DNA of 64,000 nucleotides from Gammaproteobacteria bacterium (GCA_009692305.1 SHZK01000005.1:1-64000); one strand, 5' to 3'. Counted from the stretch's first letter, positions 28,931 through 38,068 are shown. The notes: generated by a model from the letters alone, not told the origin. Translations and numbers: made by a program.

Positions 28931-31093
28931 CTAAAGCTGGATAGCGGGGATCAGGTTTTTCGACACCATCCTGCTGGATAGTTTCTTGAGATTCAAGATG
29001 AAAATCAGCAGCAAGGACAACATCGCGATGATCCACAGACCTGAGAACAGCGGGTGTGCCGCGAAGGTTCCAATCTGGTAAATCACGGTAGCGGTAATAT
29101 AAGCGAGGCCCGTGCACCAACCGAAGACCAGCAACATCCAGCGCCAACCTGCTTCCTTGTTCACCGCACCTAACACCGCCACACAGGGTGCGTACAACAA
29201 GACGAATACCAGATAGCAAAACGCGGCAAAGGGACTGGCAAACAGGGAAGCCATGTTGGTAAGCGTCGAGGTTGCCACATCCTGATCGGCAGCCACCGCT
29301 TCGATATCACTTACGTCACCAATGCTGATGCCCAATGGGTCGGTGAGAGCCCCACCCAGCGCGATCAGTTCGCTGCTTACGGAAGCGAGTGCAGCGGCGC
29401 CGGCTGCAAGCAAATCAGGTGCGGCGCCATCCGCTGCAACCCCAGCCGCAGGGTTATAGAGCGCATCGAGAGTGCCAACGATGGCTTCCTTGGCAAACAT
29501 GCCGGTAAACAAACCCACTGTTGCAGGCCAGTTGTCTTGCTCTATGCCCAGTGGACCGAAGGCCGGTGTGATGGATTTGCCGATGACGCTCAGCAGGGAG
29601 TTTTCCGAATCTTCATGACCGAACGAGCGCAGGTCGGCGCTGATTGAGTTCAACATGCTCAATACGATGACGACTCCGACGATGGTCTTGCCCGCGCGAA
29701 ACGTGAAGCCTTTCAGGCGGAACCAGGTGGTCAGCAGGATATTGCGCACGACTGGCACGTGATACGCAGGCATGTCCTGGAACGAAGGTGTCAATTCGCC
29801 AGTGAATAACTGTTTGCGAAAAATCCAGCCAGTAAAGACTGCCAGTGCGATGCCTAACAGATACAACATGAAAACAATGTTTTGGCCGTTTTGCTGGAAG
29901 AACGCGGCTGCGAACAGGGCATAGACCGTGAGTCTCGCACCGCAACTCATGAATGGTGCCATGGCAATCGTGAGCAGGCGATCGCTGTCGCGACCGAGGC
30001 TGCGCGCAGCCATAACCGCCGGCACATTACAGCCGAAGCCGACGATGAGAGGCACGAACGCATTCCCGGGCAAGCCAATTCCGCTCATGAGTCGATCGAT
30101 GACAAATGCCGCTCGCGACATATAGCCGGAGTCTTCCAACACTGAAAGGCACAGATATAGAAAGCCGATTACGGGAATAAACGTAGCGACCAGCGTGATG
30201 CCGCCGCCCAGACCCTGTGCCAAAAATATGATGATCAGTTCTGGTGTGCTGATTTGCTGCAATGCCCAGGACGTCCCATCCACGAGCACAGCGGCGAACA
30301 GGATGTCGAAGAAATCGATGAATACTGCGCCGAGATTTACGGCGATGGTAAACATCAGGTAAATCATCAGCAGGAAGCAGGGCACGCCTAGCCAGTGATT
30401 CAGGACCACAGCATCGATGCGTTCTGACAGGCTGTGATGCGATGGAATAACCTCGACCACACCATTCATCAACTGCCGCGAGCGATGATAACGGCGCAGT
30501 ATCTTGTCTTCATTGCTAGAACCAGACTTTGTCGCGGGCGCCATTGCTGCCGCAGCTTGAGCTGTTGATGTTTTTAGATTGGCTGTTTCTTTGGCGTCCA
30601 ACGAGAGTGTGTTAATCAAACACTCGCGTAACTTGTCGATCCCTTGTTTTCTCGAGGCAATCATCGGAATCACAGGCACTTGCAACTGTTTTGCGAGGGC
30701 GTGAGGAGTAAGCTTGATGCCTTGTTGCCCGGCCACATCCAGCATATTAATAACGACGATTACTGGAATCTGCTTCTCCAGTAATTGCTGGGTAAGAACC
30801 AGACTGCGCTCGAGATTGGTGCCATCTACAATATTGATAATGATATCGATGGGGCTCTGCTCCAGATAGTCCTGGGCAATCTGCTCATCCATACCTTTGA
30901 AATCCTGTTCCAGAGAATAAATACCGGGCAGGTCTACCAGTTCAACCGACTCCTGTTCGAGTTTGAAGTAACCGAACTTTTTCTCAACGGTAACCCCTGG
31001 CCAGTTACCCACTTTTTGATTTGCGCCGGTTAGCACATTAAAGAGGGTGGTCTTGCCGCAATTGGGATTGCCGATGAGTGCGATATTTTTCAT
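28931..31093 (-). CDS. feoB: Ferrous iron transporter FeoB
   Basis: 720 residues. The N-terminal G domain has G1 GNPNCGKTT (residues 8-16), G3 DLPGIYSL and G4 NMLD, then a GDI-like linker. Two Gate domains (GFGCNVPAVMAARSL; TGMFAKEAIVGTLDALY) sit in about ten membrane helices. The protein imports Fe2+ across the inner membrane. It is downstream of feoA with a 48-base gap, and there is no feoC. The operon lies divergently from bfd across a Fur box, so iron repression is expected. Confidence 0.97.
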   Translation of the reverse strand: MKNIALIGNPNCGKTTLFNVLTGANQKVGNWPGVTVEKKFGYFKLEQESVELVDLPGIYSLEQDFKGMDEQIAQDYLEQSPIDIIINIVDGTNLERSLVLTQQLLEKQIPVIVVINMLDVAGQQGIKLTPHALAKQLQVPVIPMIASRKQGIDKLRECLINTLSLDAKETANLKTSTAQAAAAMAPATKSGSSNEDKILRRYHRSRQLMNGVVEVIPSHHSLSERIDAVVLNHWLGVPCFLLMIYLMFTIAVNLGAVFIDFFDILFAAVLVDGTSWALQQISTPELIIIFLAQGLGGGITLVATFIPVIGFLYLCLSVLEDSGYMSRAAFVIDRLMSGIGLPGNAFVPLIVGFGCNVPAVMAARSLGRDSDRLLTIAMAPFMSCGARLTVYALFAAAFFQQNGQNIVFMLYLLGIALAVFTGWIFRKQLFTGELTPSFQDMPAYHVPVVRNILLTTWFRLKGFTFRAGKTIVGVVIVLSMLNSISADLRSFGHEDSENSLLSVIGKSITPAFGPLGIEQDNWPATVGLFTGMFAKEAIVGTLDALYNPAAGVAADGAAPDLLAAGAAALASVSSELIALGGALTDPLGISIGDVSDIEAVAADQDVATSTLTNMASLFASPFAAFCYLVFVLLYAPCVAVLGAVNKEAGWRWMLLVFGWCTGLAYITATVIYQIGTFAAHPLFSGLWIIAMLSLLLIFILNLKKLSSRMVSKNLIPAIQL

Positions 31094-31141
31094 AAGCTTG
31101 TGCTTGATTTCAAAATCCTGGTATTGCCGAAAATCCCGGAC

Positions 31142-31378
31142 CTATTGCGTGTCCACGAGAATGGCGTTTGCTTCTTGCTTGCGAATGCTCACGAAACTGC
31201 TACCCACCTTTATCTGCATGGGGTCACCCAGAGGTGCGAATCGCAGAATTTCCAGTGCGATCCCGGGAATGATGCCGAGTGCATAGAGTCGGCTCTTTAA
31301 TTCCAGCTGCTCTGCAGCGATTTCGAGCACTACGCAGCGATCACCAGCACAAGCCTTTGACAATGCAATTTGGGTCAT
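31142..31378 (-). CDS. feoA: FeoA, SH3-like accessory protein of ferrous iron uptake
   Basis: 78 residues from ATG 31378; a TTG eight codons upstream (31402) is possible but neither start has a clear ribosome binding site. The SH3-like fold is seen in SRLYALGIIPGIALEILRFAP and DPMQIKVGSSFVSIRKQEA. It is the first gene of feoAB. FeoA binds or modulates FeoB in the cytoplasm. Confidence 0.94.
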   Translation of the reverse strand: MTQIALSKACAGDRCVVLEIAAEQLELKSRLYALGIIPGIALEILRFAPLGDPMQIKVGSSFVSIRKQEANAILVDTQ

Positions 31379-31461
31379 AGGGGAATAGATAATTAAATTC
31401 AATGAGTTACAGGATCGGAAGAGCTCGGGTCAGGGCTACAAAGTAGCAGATCTAAATCTTG

Positions 31462-31490
31462 TTGACAATCATTCTCATTATCATTTAAAT
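31462..31490 (+). promoter_or_regulatory. Fur-box promoter of bfd
   Basis: A TTGACA -35 (31462-31467), a 17-base spacer and a TTAAAT -10 (31485-31490) precede bfd. A 19-bp sequence, GACAATCATTCTCATTATC (31464-31482), covers the spacer and matches 15 of 19 positions of the Fur consensus GATAATGATAATCATTATC. Iron-loaded Fur here would block RNA polymerase. On the other strand, TTGTCA at the same site could be the -35 of a feoA promoter, so one Fur box may control both directions. Confidence 0.85.
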
Positions 31491-31514
31491 TACCTTTAAC
31501 CCTGAGGAATACCC

Positions 31515-31703
31515 ATGTACGTATGTGTCTGCCGCCAAATCACCGATAACCAGATCCGCGATCTGTGTCGCGGTGGTGCCAGTAGCATGACCGATTTGCG
31601 CGCCAAGCTAGGGGTCGCCAGTGAGTGTGGCAAATGCAGTAAACTCGCCCGTGCCATCGTCAAGGAATGCAACCAGACGGCGACTTTCGTAAACGCCGCT
31701 TAA
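31515..31703 (+). CDS. bfd: Bacterioferritin-associated ferredoxin
   Basis: A 62-residue Fer2_BFD protein with the four [2Fe-2S] ligands C4, C6, C38 and C41 (VCVC ... ECGKC). Bfd reduces the bacterioferritin core so iron can be mobilised under starvation, consistent with the Fur-box promoter directly upstream and bfr as the next gene. Confidence 0.97.
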   Translation: MYVCVCRQITDNQIRDLCRGGASSMTDLRAKLGVASECGKCSKLARAIVKECNQTATFVNAA

Positions 31704-31905
31704 GGCACCCGGTCTCCGCTTTACCCAATCCTGCTGTGCTCTTGCTCTGGCCCATGCTGTGGCCCCACAGGTCTCTGCTGTGAATCTGAATGGGATTGAG
31801 TATCATTCATATTTCATATCTATATCAATAGCTTACGTCCTGCTTCCTTGACATTTTCAGGCGCAGCAGCAATGCTTGCGCAAACTTGTTAATGAGGAAG
31901 CTGGA

Positions 31906-32370
31906 ATGAAAGCAGACGCAAAAATTATCAAACATCTGAATAAGGCCCTGGGCAACGAACTGATCGCCATCAATCAGTATTTTCTGCATTCGCGCATGTA
32001 TCAAGACTGGGGTCTGGCGAAGCTCGCGCAAAAGGAATATGCCGATTCGATTGATGAAATGAAGCATGCCGATGAGTTGATCAAGCGGATTCTGTTTCTG
32101 GAAGGCCTGCCCAATCTGCAAAACCTCGGCAAACTGCTCATAGGCGAAAACACTCGGGAGATGCTCGATTGCGACCTGAAGTTGGAAATGCTCGCCTGTC
32201 CGGATCTGAAACAGGGTATGGCGTATTGCGAATCAGTGGGTGACTACGTAAGTCGGGATTTGCTGGGTCATATCCTTGAGAGTGAAGAGGAGCACATCGA
32301 TTGGTTGGAGACGCAAATTTCCCTGATTGAAAAAGTAGGTCTGGAAAATTACCAACAGTCCATGATGTAA
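31906..32370 (+). CDS. bfr: Bacterioferritin
   Basis: A 154-residue iron-storage subunit of the 24-mer heme-containing ferritin, from ATG 31906 with GAGGAAGCTGGA upstream. All functional residues are in register: ferroxidase ligands E18, E51, H54, E94, E127 and H130, and the heme-ligating M52. It is 202 bases after bfd, leaving room for its own promoter. Storage (Bfr), mobilisation (Bfd) and import (FeoAB) genes are thus adjacent. Confidence 0.97.
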   Translation: MKADAKIIKHLNKALGNELIAINQYFLHSRMYQDWGLAKLAQKEYADSIDEMKHADELIKRILFLEGLPNLQNLGKLLIGENTREMLDCDLKLEMLACPDLKQGMAYCESVGDYVSRDLLGHILESEEEHIDWLETQISLIEKVGLENYQQSMM

Positions 32371-32399
32371 ATTAGTCACTCCCTTCATCTTCTTTGTAG

Positions 32400-32438
32400 C
32401 TGCATGCCAATGCTGATCCAAGCAGTAGCGGCATGCAG
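32400..32438. repeat. 9-bp perfect inverted repeat between bfr and the Ppx/GppA gene
   Basis: CTGCATGCC (32400-32408) and GGCATGCAG (32430-32438) form a perfect stem with a 21-base loop that contains a smaller CTG/CAG pairing. No T-run follows, so it is not a standard terminator. It ends two bases before a GTG that could start the next gene, so it may instead affect that gene's translation. Confidence 0.5.
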
Positions 32439-32467
32439 ATGTGCAATCGCTACTCGCTGGCCCGACT

Positions 32468-33433
32468 ATGTATGCGTGTATTGACCTAGGCTCCAATAGT
32501 TTTCACCTGTTGATTGGCGAGTGGGTGGACGGCCGTATCCAGATAATCGAGCGCTGCAGCGAGAAGGTACAACTTGGAGAGAATGTAGGCGCTACTGGCA
32601 AAATTTCCACAGATGCTTTTCAGCGCGGCCTAGCTTGTCTGCAACACTTCAAATTATTGATGGACCAATATCCGCTGGAACAATACTGGGCACTGGGTAC
32701 GAACGCATTCAGAGTGGCCAGCAATGCGGGGCTTTTCATCAAGTCCGCCGGAAAACTCGGAATAGATATTTCCGCAATAAGTGGAGTGCAGGAAGCGATA
32801 CTGGTTTATGCCGGAGTTATTTCGGCGTTACCGGCTACGGATGCACAGCGACTGGTTATCGATATCGGTGGTGGTAGTACCGAGGTCATAGTCGGCAAGC
32901 AAAGCCAGCGGCTGCTGACTTCAAGTCTCGCTATTGGTAGCGTGGCGTGGCGCGATCGGTTTTTCAACGATCAATTCGCCAGCGATAGTGCGCGCCTCGA
33001 CAGGCAGCTTGATAAAGGCGTGAAAGCGGCGAAGAAACTCTTTCGAAAGACTGCACCGGCAGTATTTCGCGCCGGCTGGTCTGAGGTCTATGCGTCGTCA
33101 GGAACGAGCAAAATGCTGATGTACATCTGTCAGGAACATGGTTACGGGGATGGTGAAATCAGGCGCAAAGGTTTGGTACAACTGCGTCATGCAATTATTG
33201 AGAGCATCTTCAATAACACCGACCTACCCGGAATAAAAGAAGAGCGACGGGATTTGTTGCTCGCCGGCTGGTGCATAATGGTTGCGCTGATGAAAGTATA
33301 CGAAATCAAGCGAATCAGATTTAGCCCTACTGCATTGCGCGAAGGCATGCTGGATTTTATGGCTAAAAACAAACAGACGCTGAAAACATTGCGGAACAGT
33401 GATATGCCGGCTGTGAGTCAAGCAACTGACTAG
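32468..33433 (+). CDS. Ppx/GppA family phosphatase (exopolyphosphatase-like)
   Basis: 321 residues from ATG 32468; a GTG at 32441 would add nine residues. The actin-like ATPase-fold start is ACIDLGSNSFHLLIGE, followed by the catalytic Glu region SGVQEA and the phosphate-binding DIGGGSTEV. The enzyme would hydrolyse polyphosphate or pppGpp. The length corresponds to the two-domain core only, without the C-terminal HD-like extension of E. coli Ppx and GppA. Confidence 0.9.
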   Translation: MYACIDLGSNSFHLLIGEWVDGRIQIIERCSEKVQLGENVGATGKISTDAFQRGLACLQHFKLLMDQYPLEQYWALGTNAFRVASNAGLFIKSAGKLGIDISAISGVQEAILVYAGVISALPATDAQRLVIDIGGGSTEVIVGKQSQRLLTSSLAIGSVAWRDRFFNDQFASDSARLDRQLDKGVKAAKKLFRKTAPAVFRAGWSEVYASSGTSKMLMYICQEHGYGDGEIRRKGLVQLRHAIIESIFNNTDLPGIKEERRDLLLAGWCIMVALMKVYEIKRIRFSPTALREGMLDFMAKNKQTLKTLRNSDMPAVSQATD

Positions 33434-33824
33434 CTGCTGATCCTGATAGCATTTACAACCGCGTTCCCGAGACCATACTGGTCTGCGGTGCTGATCCGGG
33501 AGAGCAGCTATTTTTACTTCTAATCTGTCTGAAAACACGCCGGTAACTGGCTGAATTATGGCTTTTTGCCAGCATGGCATCGTATTGACTTCGTTGTCCC
33601 TCTTTTGTCCCAAAAACCCGTTGACAGTGACACACCATAGCCTCATAGTCGCGCCCGCACACGATCGGGAAGCACCTGTTAGCGCGAGAAATATGCTGTT
33701 TGAGCTGGTGATTCACGATAAAATGAGGATCTGTATAACCCGAAACTGGACTGGTGCTACCTAGGCCTTATATTCCGAGCTTCGTACGAGCAATCCATTT
33801 CAATTTTAATAACCGGAAATAGCA
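33434..33824. other. Intergenic region; no convincing gene
   Basis: 391 bases. The best reading frame is on the minus strand (33716-33453, GTG start, 87 codons, containing CGRDYEAMVCHCQRVFG and YDAMLAKSHNSASYRRVF). It looks somewhat protein-like but has no ribosome binding site and no family I recognise; I would not annotate it without homologues. The last 60 bases before the OmpA-type gene presumably hold its promoter. Confidence 0.3.
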
Positions 33825-34871
33825 ATGAGTAATTTAGCCAAACTTATTCCCGCAATTGTACTATTCAGCAGTGTTGTCTCTCACAGCACGCTGGCCGATC
33901 AGGGGCAGTTTTACATCGCACCTGGCTTACAGTGGATGGATTTTAACGACACCCTGCCCCTAGATGAAGATGTAAGCTACTTCTTCGGTCTGGGCTATGA
34001 CTTAACTGATCGCCTGAGTGCAGAACTCAGCACCTTCGACTTGAAGCCAAAAACAAAAGCCGGCTCCCATATCAATCTTGATCATTACAAAGTGGATATG
34101 TTCTATACAGTCGGTCCCGTCGAACGCTTCGTGAATACATTCGTAGTATCAGGACTGGGCAATACCAATTTCCAGGGTGAGAACGAATCACTGTGGAATT
34201 TCGGCAGTGGTGTGAGCTTACAGCTTAACGACAGGTTGAGCTGGCGCACAGCAGTTCGCTCTTACCGATATAGCAATCGTGGTCATGAAGATGCTGATTT
34301 TGGTGTAGATAGCGCCCTCGTGTACCGTTTTGGTGGCGGCAGTGCCCCTGCAACTGCTGCGGCTCCGACCCCAGCGCCAGCACCTGCAGCAGCGCCAGAA
34401 GGCGATGCGGATCAGGATGGCGTGCCGGATAGTCGCGACAATTGCCCAGATACGCCACGCAATTACGCGGTGGATGCCAATGGCTGTCCGATTCCGGTGG
34501 ATGAAATTGCCCGTATCGAGCTGGAAGTACACTTTGATTTTGATCAGGCGGTAGTGAAGCAGCAATATTTTAGCGAAATTGAGGAAGTTGCACAGTTCAT
34601 GAGCCAGTATCCTGACGTGGTCGTAGAACTGGAAGGTCACACAGACAGCGTTGGTACAGATGCCTATAACCTGGGTCTGTCTGACCGTCGTGCGAATGCC
34701 GTGCGACAGGTACTGCTGGATCGCTTCAGTGTGCAAGCAGGTCGTGTAACTGCTCGCGGTTTTGGTGAATCCCGTCCGGCTGCCAGCAACGACACTGATG
34801 CTGGTCGTGCCGATAACCGTCGTGTTATCACTGTGATTGTGAAGACACTGCAAAACTACCGCCCTCGTTAA
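33825..34871 (+). CDS. OmpA/OprF-family outer membrane protein
   Basis: 348 residues. Signal peptide (IVLFSSVVSHSTLA), an eight-stranded barrel region to about residue 165, an Ala/Pro hinge (PTPAPAPAAAPEG), one thrombospondin type-3 calcium motif (DADQDGVPDSRDNCPDTP), then a periplasmic OmpA domain with peptidoglycan-binding motif EGHTDSVGTDAYNLGLSDRR. It anchors the outer membrane to murein and may act as a slow porin. The length and order match OprF-like proteins. Confidence 0.94.
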   Translation: MSNLAKLIPAIVLFSSVVSHSTLADQGQFYIAPGLQWMDFNDTLPLDEDVSYFFGLGYDLTDRLSAELSTFDLKPKTKAGSHINLDHYKVDMFYTVGPVERFVNTFVVSGLGNTNFQGENESLWNFGSGVSLQLNDRLSWRTAVRSYRYSNRGHEDADFGVDSALVYRFGGGSAPATAAAPTPAPAPAAAPEGDADQDGVPDSRDNCPDTPRNYAVDANGCPIPVDEIARIELEVHFDFDQAVVKQQYFSEIEEVAQFMSQYPDVVVELEGHTDSVGTDAYNLGLSDRRANAVRQVLLDRFSVQAGRVTARGFGESRPAASNDTDAGRADNRRVITVIVKTLQNYRPR

Positions 34872-34888
34872 GTAGTCAATTGGATGTT

Positions 34889-34910
34889 ACGCAGCCCGCA
34901 TGGGCTGCGT
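34889..34910 (+). terminator. Hairpin after the OmpA-type gene
   Basis: A perfect 9-bp GC-rich stem, ACGCAGCCC / GGGCTGCGT, with a 4-base loop starts 18 bases after the stop. Only AATTTCAG follows, so the T-run is weak, but position and stability fit a terminator or attenuator between ompA and ubiC. Confidence 0.6.
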
Positions 34911-34922
34911 AATTTCAGTCTC

Positions 34923-35492
34923 ATGTCGTTATCCCCGCACAACCTTTTTCCTGATTTCTCCCTGACTGATTCCAACTGGCAAGCGCTAGCTCAACACCCG
35001 ATGCTGCCTGCCGCTGCCGTCTGCGAGTGGCTGCTAGATGAAGGCTCACTCACGCAACAACTCATCGCACTTAGTGACAATCAGTTCGAGGTCAAATTGG
35101 TGTGGGAAGGGTGGGTGTTACTGCCAGCTATGGCGTTATCCCGACACTTCGGACCATTGGTAGCCGCGCATCGATTCTGGTCGCGCAAGGTGATGTTATT
35201 CGGCAAAGGCCAGCCCTGGGTGTCCGCGCACACACTGATTCCTGAGCATAGTTTTAGCAGTCCGCTGCAACAGGTGATGCGCCTGAAGACTAAACCACTG
35301 GGCGAATTTCTATTCAGTTATCCGGAATTGATTCGTAGCGATATGGACTTCACGTTGGCAGCGGATCAGGTTTGGGGTCGCCGTAGTCTGTTTTTCCTGT
35401 TTCAAAAACCAGTCATGGTAGCGGAATTTTTTCTGCCTGCATTACTCGCAGCAATCACTGCCAGTCCATTGCGAACTGCGCAAAAAATATAA
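34923..35492 (+). CDS. ubiC: Chorismate--pyruvate lyase
   Basis: 189 residues from ATG 34923; the in-frame ATG at 34884 would start before the hairpin and is unlikely. UbiC splits chorismate into 4-hydroxybenzoate and pyruvate, the first step of ubiquinone synthesis. Family features are the FEVKLVWEGW strand, SRKVMLFGKGQPWVSAHTLI with the substrate Arg/Lys region, LGEFLFS, and WGRRSLFFL. No ubiA follows, so the gene is separated from its usual partner. Confidence 0.88.
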   Translation: MSLSPHNLFPDFSLTDSNWQALAQHPMLPAAAVCEWLLDEGSLTQQLIALSDNQFEVKLVWEGWVLLPAMALSRHFGPLVAAHRFWSRKVMLFGKGQPWVSAHTLIPEHSFSSPLQQVMRLKTKPLGEFLFSYPELIRSDMDFTLAADQVWGRRSLFFLFQKPVMVAEFFLPALLAAITASPLRTAQKI

Positions 35493-35523
35493 CTGTAAAA
35501 TTCGAATTTCTTGAGTAAGGGTC

Positions 35524-35570
35524 TATACTCTGTAATGGATGACAGTAAGTCATCCGGGTAAGAAATACCC
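35524..35570 (+). promoter_or_regulatory. rpoS promoter -10 and two tandem leader hairpins
   Basis: TCTATACT (-10 TATACT at 35524-35529) matches the sigma-S/sigma-70 type extended -10. A start about seven bases later would place the transcript 5' end at two adjacent perfect hairpins: GGATGAC-AGTAA-GTCATCC (35537-35555) and GGGTA-AGAAA-TACCC (35556-35570). They abut without a spacer and could stack coaxially. The remaining leader is 30 bases with GGGAAGAG as ribosome binding site. A role in mRNA stability or control is inferred. Confidence 0.55.
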
Positions 35571-35600
35571 AGCGTATTTTCACTCAGGGAAGAGTAGTCA

Positions 35601-36647
35601 ATGTCAGATTCGCCACCTCGCGCAGCAGCGCGCTCCAACTCCAGACGCGTCCGTGATGTACCTCAGCAGTTATATGAGCAGCTGATTGCAAGCAGTAGTG
35701 CCAGTACTGCGCGCTGCAAGTCAGGTAACAAATCCGTTCGCGGTTCGAGTCACCACGCAATATGCAAACCTTCCAACAAACGGAAGCTTGCAACAGCACC
35801 TGCAACTGACCCGACCCAACTCTACCTGCGTGAGATCGGGCACTCCCCACTACTGAATGCCGAGCAGGAAATCTACTTCGGTCGCCGCGCCCGCGCTGGA
35901 GAGGAATCCAGTCGCAGACGGATGATCGAAAGCAATTTGCGTCTGGTCGTGAAGATTGCTCGCCGCTATCTGCAGCGCGGGCTACCTTTGTTGGATCTGG
36001 TTGAAGAGGGCAATCTGGGATTGATTCATGCAGTGGGAAAATACGACCCGGAGAAAGGCTTTCGATTCTCAACATATGCCACATGGTGGATTCGGCAGTA
36101 CATTGAACGCGCACTGATGAATCAAGCACGCACTATACGTTTGCCAGTGCATGTCGTGAAAGAGCTGCATGGGCTGCTTAAAATCAAGCAGAGTCTCGGT
36201 AAGAATCAACAAAAAGAGCCTACGTTTGAAGCAATCGCGGCCAAGTCTGGTCGACAAGTTGCTGATGTAAAACGCTTGTTGACGCTGGAGGACAGACCGA
36301 TTGCAGTCGATGCCCCGATCGCACAGGATGCAGAAACGAGCTTGCTCGATACATTAAGTGATGACGACGCGCGGACGCCTGGCACAGTGCTGCAGCGACA
36401 ACAACTGGGCCAGCTTATTGCGGCATGGATCAATGAATTGCCAACTCGACATAGGGAAGTGCTGGCACGTAGATTCGGCCTGTTTGGGCATGACGTCGAT
36501 ACGCTCGAAAATGTCGGACAGGAAATCGGTTTAACCCGTGAGCGCGTGCGCCAAATTCAGATGGATGCATTACGCAAGTTGCACAGTATGGTGCTGCGGG
36601 ATGAGCTTGCTGCCGACATTCTCGCCGAATTTAGTCACCACGACTGA
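35601..36647 (+). CDS. rpoS: RNA polymerase sigma factor RpoS
   Basis: 348 residues. Region 1.2 [21 protein letters not shown], region 2 [20 protein letters not shown] and [17 protein letters not shown], region 3, and region 4 [13 protein letters not shown] with the [16 protein letters not shown] are all complete. RpoS directs stationary-phase and general stress transcription. The first 65 residues are unusual: Ser/Ala-rich and strongly basic, where enterobacterial RpoS is acidic. nlpD and pcm, its usual upstream neighbours, are replaced by ubiC. Confidence 0.95.
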   Translation: MSDSPPRAAARSNSRRVRDVPQQLYEQLIASSSASTARCKSGNKSVRGSSHHAICKPSNKRKLATAPATDPTQLYLREIGHSPLLNAEQEIYFGRRARAGEESSRRRMIESNLRLVVKIARRYLQRGLPLLDLVEEGNLGLIHAVGKYDPEKGFRFSTYATWWIRQYIERALMNQARTIRLPVHVVKELHGLLKIKQSLGKNQQKEPTFEAIAAKSGRQVADVKRLLTLEDRPIAVDAPIAQDAETSLLDTLSDDDARTPGTVLQRQQLGQLIAAWINELPTRHREVLARRFGLFGHDVDTLENVGQEIGLTRERVRQIQMDALRKLHSMVLRDELAADILAEFSHHD

Positions 36648-36804
36648 GCTGACGACCAAGCGCGCAACGAGGCAGCTCGTGCCGGGCTGACTTGAACCCC
36701 ATGGCACCGTGCATTATGCTCTGCGGCCGAGTTGCGGCTTCGTTAATCAAACTGATGCTCCCGCACATTCACCACAGCTGTTTCGATTTACAGGATTCCC
36801 TATC

Positions 36805-38013
36805 GTGAAGACAGAAACCAAGAGTAGCGGTGCCCTCGCTGGCAAACTGGTAATTGATTTGTCGCGAGTATTGGGTGGTCCGTATTGCACCCAGATACTT
36901 GGCGACCATGGTGCCGAAATCATTAAAATAGAACCTCCACGGGGAGATGAAACCCGTGATTGGGGACCGCCGAATTATGGCGATGACTCAGCCTATTTCA
37001 TTGGTGTGAATCGTAATAAGCGCTCTGTAGGATTGGATCTGAGCGTGCCGGCAGGGCGCGATGTGTTGCTGCAGTTGTTGCCCAAGGCAGATGTACTGAT
37101 TGAGAATTACAAGCCCGGCACTATGGAGAAATGGGGGCTGGGTTACGAAGAGGTGTTAAAGCACAAGTTTCCGGGTTTGATTCATTGCCGAGTGAGTGGC
37201 TTTGGTAGTGGCGGTCCCTGGGGTGGTTATCCCGGCTACGACGCCATTATCCAGGCAATGGCAGGCTGGTTCAGTATCAATGGCGAAGCCAATAGTAATC
37301 CAACCCGACTTGGCCTTGCCATGGTGGACATGGGCACCGGCTTGTATTCAGCCATAGCCATATTGTTAGCGCTCACCGAACGCGCACGTTCCGGCCAGGG
37401 ACAGTATCTGGACATGACCCTGTATGATTGTGCGGTCTCGCTGATGCACCCGCACATCGTGAATTACAATTACTCCGGCAAGGTGCCAGTCGCCACCGGC
37501 AATGCCCACCCCAATATCAGTCCATACGACACCTTTCGCACCAAGACTGTTGATATCTTCATTGGTGTCGGTAATAACCGGGCGTTCGCGAAACTCTGCA
37601 ATGAACTGCAACGACCAGAATTGATTACGGACCCGCGTTTCCTCAAAAACATCGATCGGGTGACGAATCGAGTTGCGCTGAAAGCGGAGATTGAATCGAG
37701 CCTGATGAAGATTGACGGGGTCGAGATCTGTGATCGTCTCGGCCCGGCCGGGCTGGCTGCGGGGCCGATATACAATACGGCACAGGTAGTGAGCAATGAG
37801 CATACCCGGCACCGCGATATGTACCTTGAGCAGGACTGGTACAAGATGACTGGCACGCCGATCAAATTATCGCGAACCCCGGGATCAATTCGTCACTTGC
37901 CGCCGAAGTTTGGCGAAAATACCTTTGCGATTCTGCGCGAGTTTGGCTTCAAGGATGACGCCATCAACAGCCTGATTGCCGACAAGGTGGTCTATAACAA
38001 ACGCCAGCAATAA
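36805..38013 (+). CDS. CaiB/BaiF family (class III) CoA transferase
   Basis: About 402 residues from GTG 36805 (ACAGGA upstream), chosen because homology begins at ALAGKLVIDLSRVLGGPYCTQ; an ATG at 36709 would add 32 unlikely residues. CoA-binding and catalytic regions: IKIEPPRGDETRDWGPP, NRNKRSVGLDL, and the Asp of LAMVDMGTGLYSAIAILLAL that forms the aspartyl-CoA intermediate. These enzymes move CoA between carboxylic acids. The substrate is unknown; it fits with the acyl-CoA dehydrogenase operon at 43-47 kb. Confidence 0.92.
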   Translation: MKTETKSSGALAGKLVIDLSRVLGGPYCTQILGDHGAEIIKIEPPRGDETRDWGPPNYGDDSAYFIGVNRNKRSVGLDLSVPAGRDVLLQLLPKADVLIENYKPGTMEKWGLGYEEVLKHKFPGLIHCRVSGFGSGGPWGGYPGYDAIIQAMAGWFSINGEANSNPTRLGLAMVDMGTGLYSAIAILLALTERARSGQGQYLDMTLYDCAVSLMHPHIVNYNYSGKVPVATGNAHPNISPYDTFRTKTVDIFIGVGNNRAFAKLCNELQRPELITDPRFLKNIDRVTNRVALKAEIESSLMKIDGVEICDRLGPAGLAAGPIYNTAQVVSNEHTRHRDMYLEQDWYKMTGTPIKLSRTPGSIRHLPPKFGENTFAILREFGFKDDAINSLIADKVVYNKRQQ

Positions 38014-38033
38014 TTCACCACAATTGCTGCAAC

Positions 38034-38068
38034 CAGGCTGTGTGTTGCGACGCTCATTACACAGCCTG
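38034..38068 (+). terminator. Stem-loop terminator after the CoA transferase gene
   Basis: A perfect 10-bp stem CAGGCTGTGT / ACACAGCCTG with a 15-base loop, 20 bases after the stop, followed by a T-rich CTTCTAATTTTCC. Likely rho-independent, though the T-run is interrupted. Confidence 0.65.

Noticed and set aside
31780-31820. Possible second Fur box before bfr
   Set aside because: TGAGTATCATTCATA matches only about 9 of 14 core positions, too weak to call.
34218-34853. 211-codon minus-strand frame opposite the OmpA-type gene
   Set aside because: Low-complexity shadow of the Ala/Pro hinge and OmpA domain.
35735-35760. GGTTCGAGTC-like sequence suggestive of a tRNA T-arm
   Set aside because: It lies inside rpoS codons and no acceptor or anticodon stems can be formed around it.
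35584-36129. 181-codon minus-strand frame opposite rpoS
   Set aside because: Overlaps the conserved sigma regions and shows no domain of its own.
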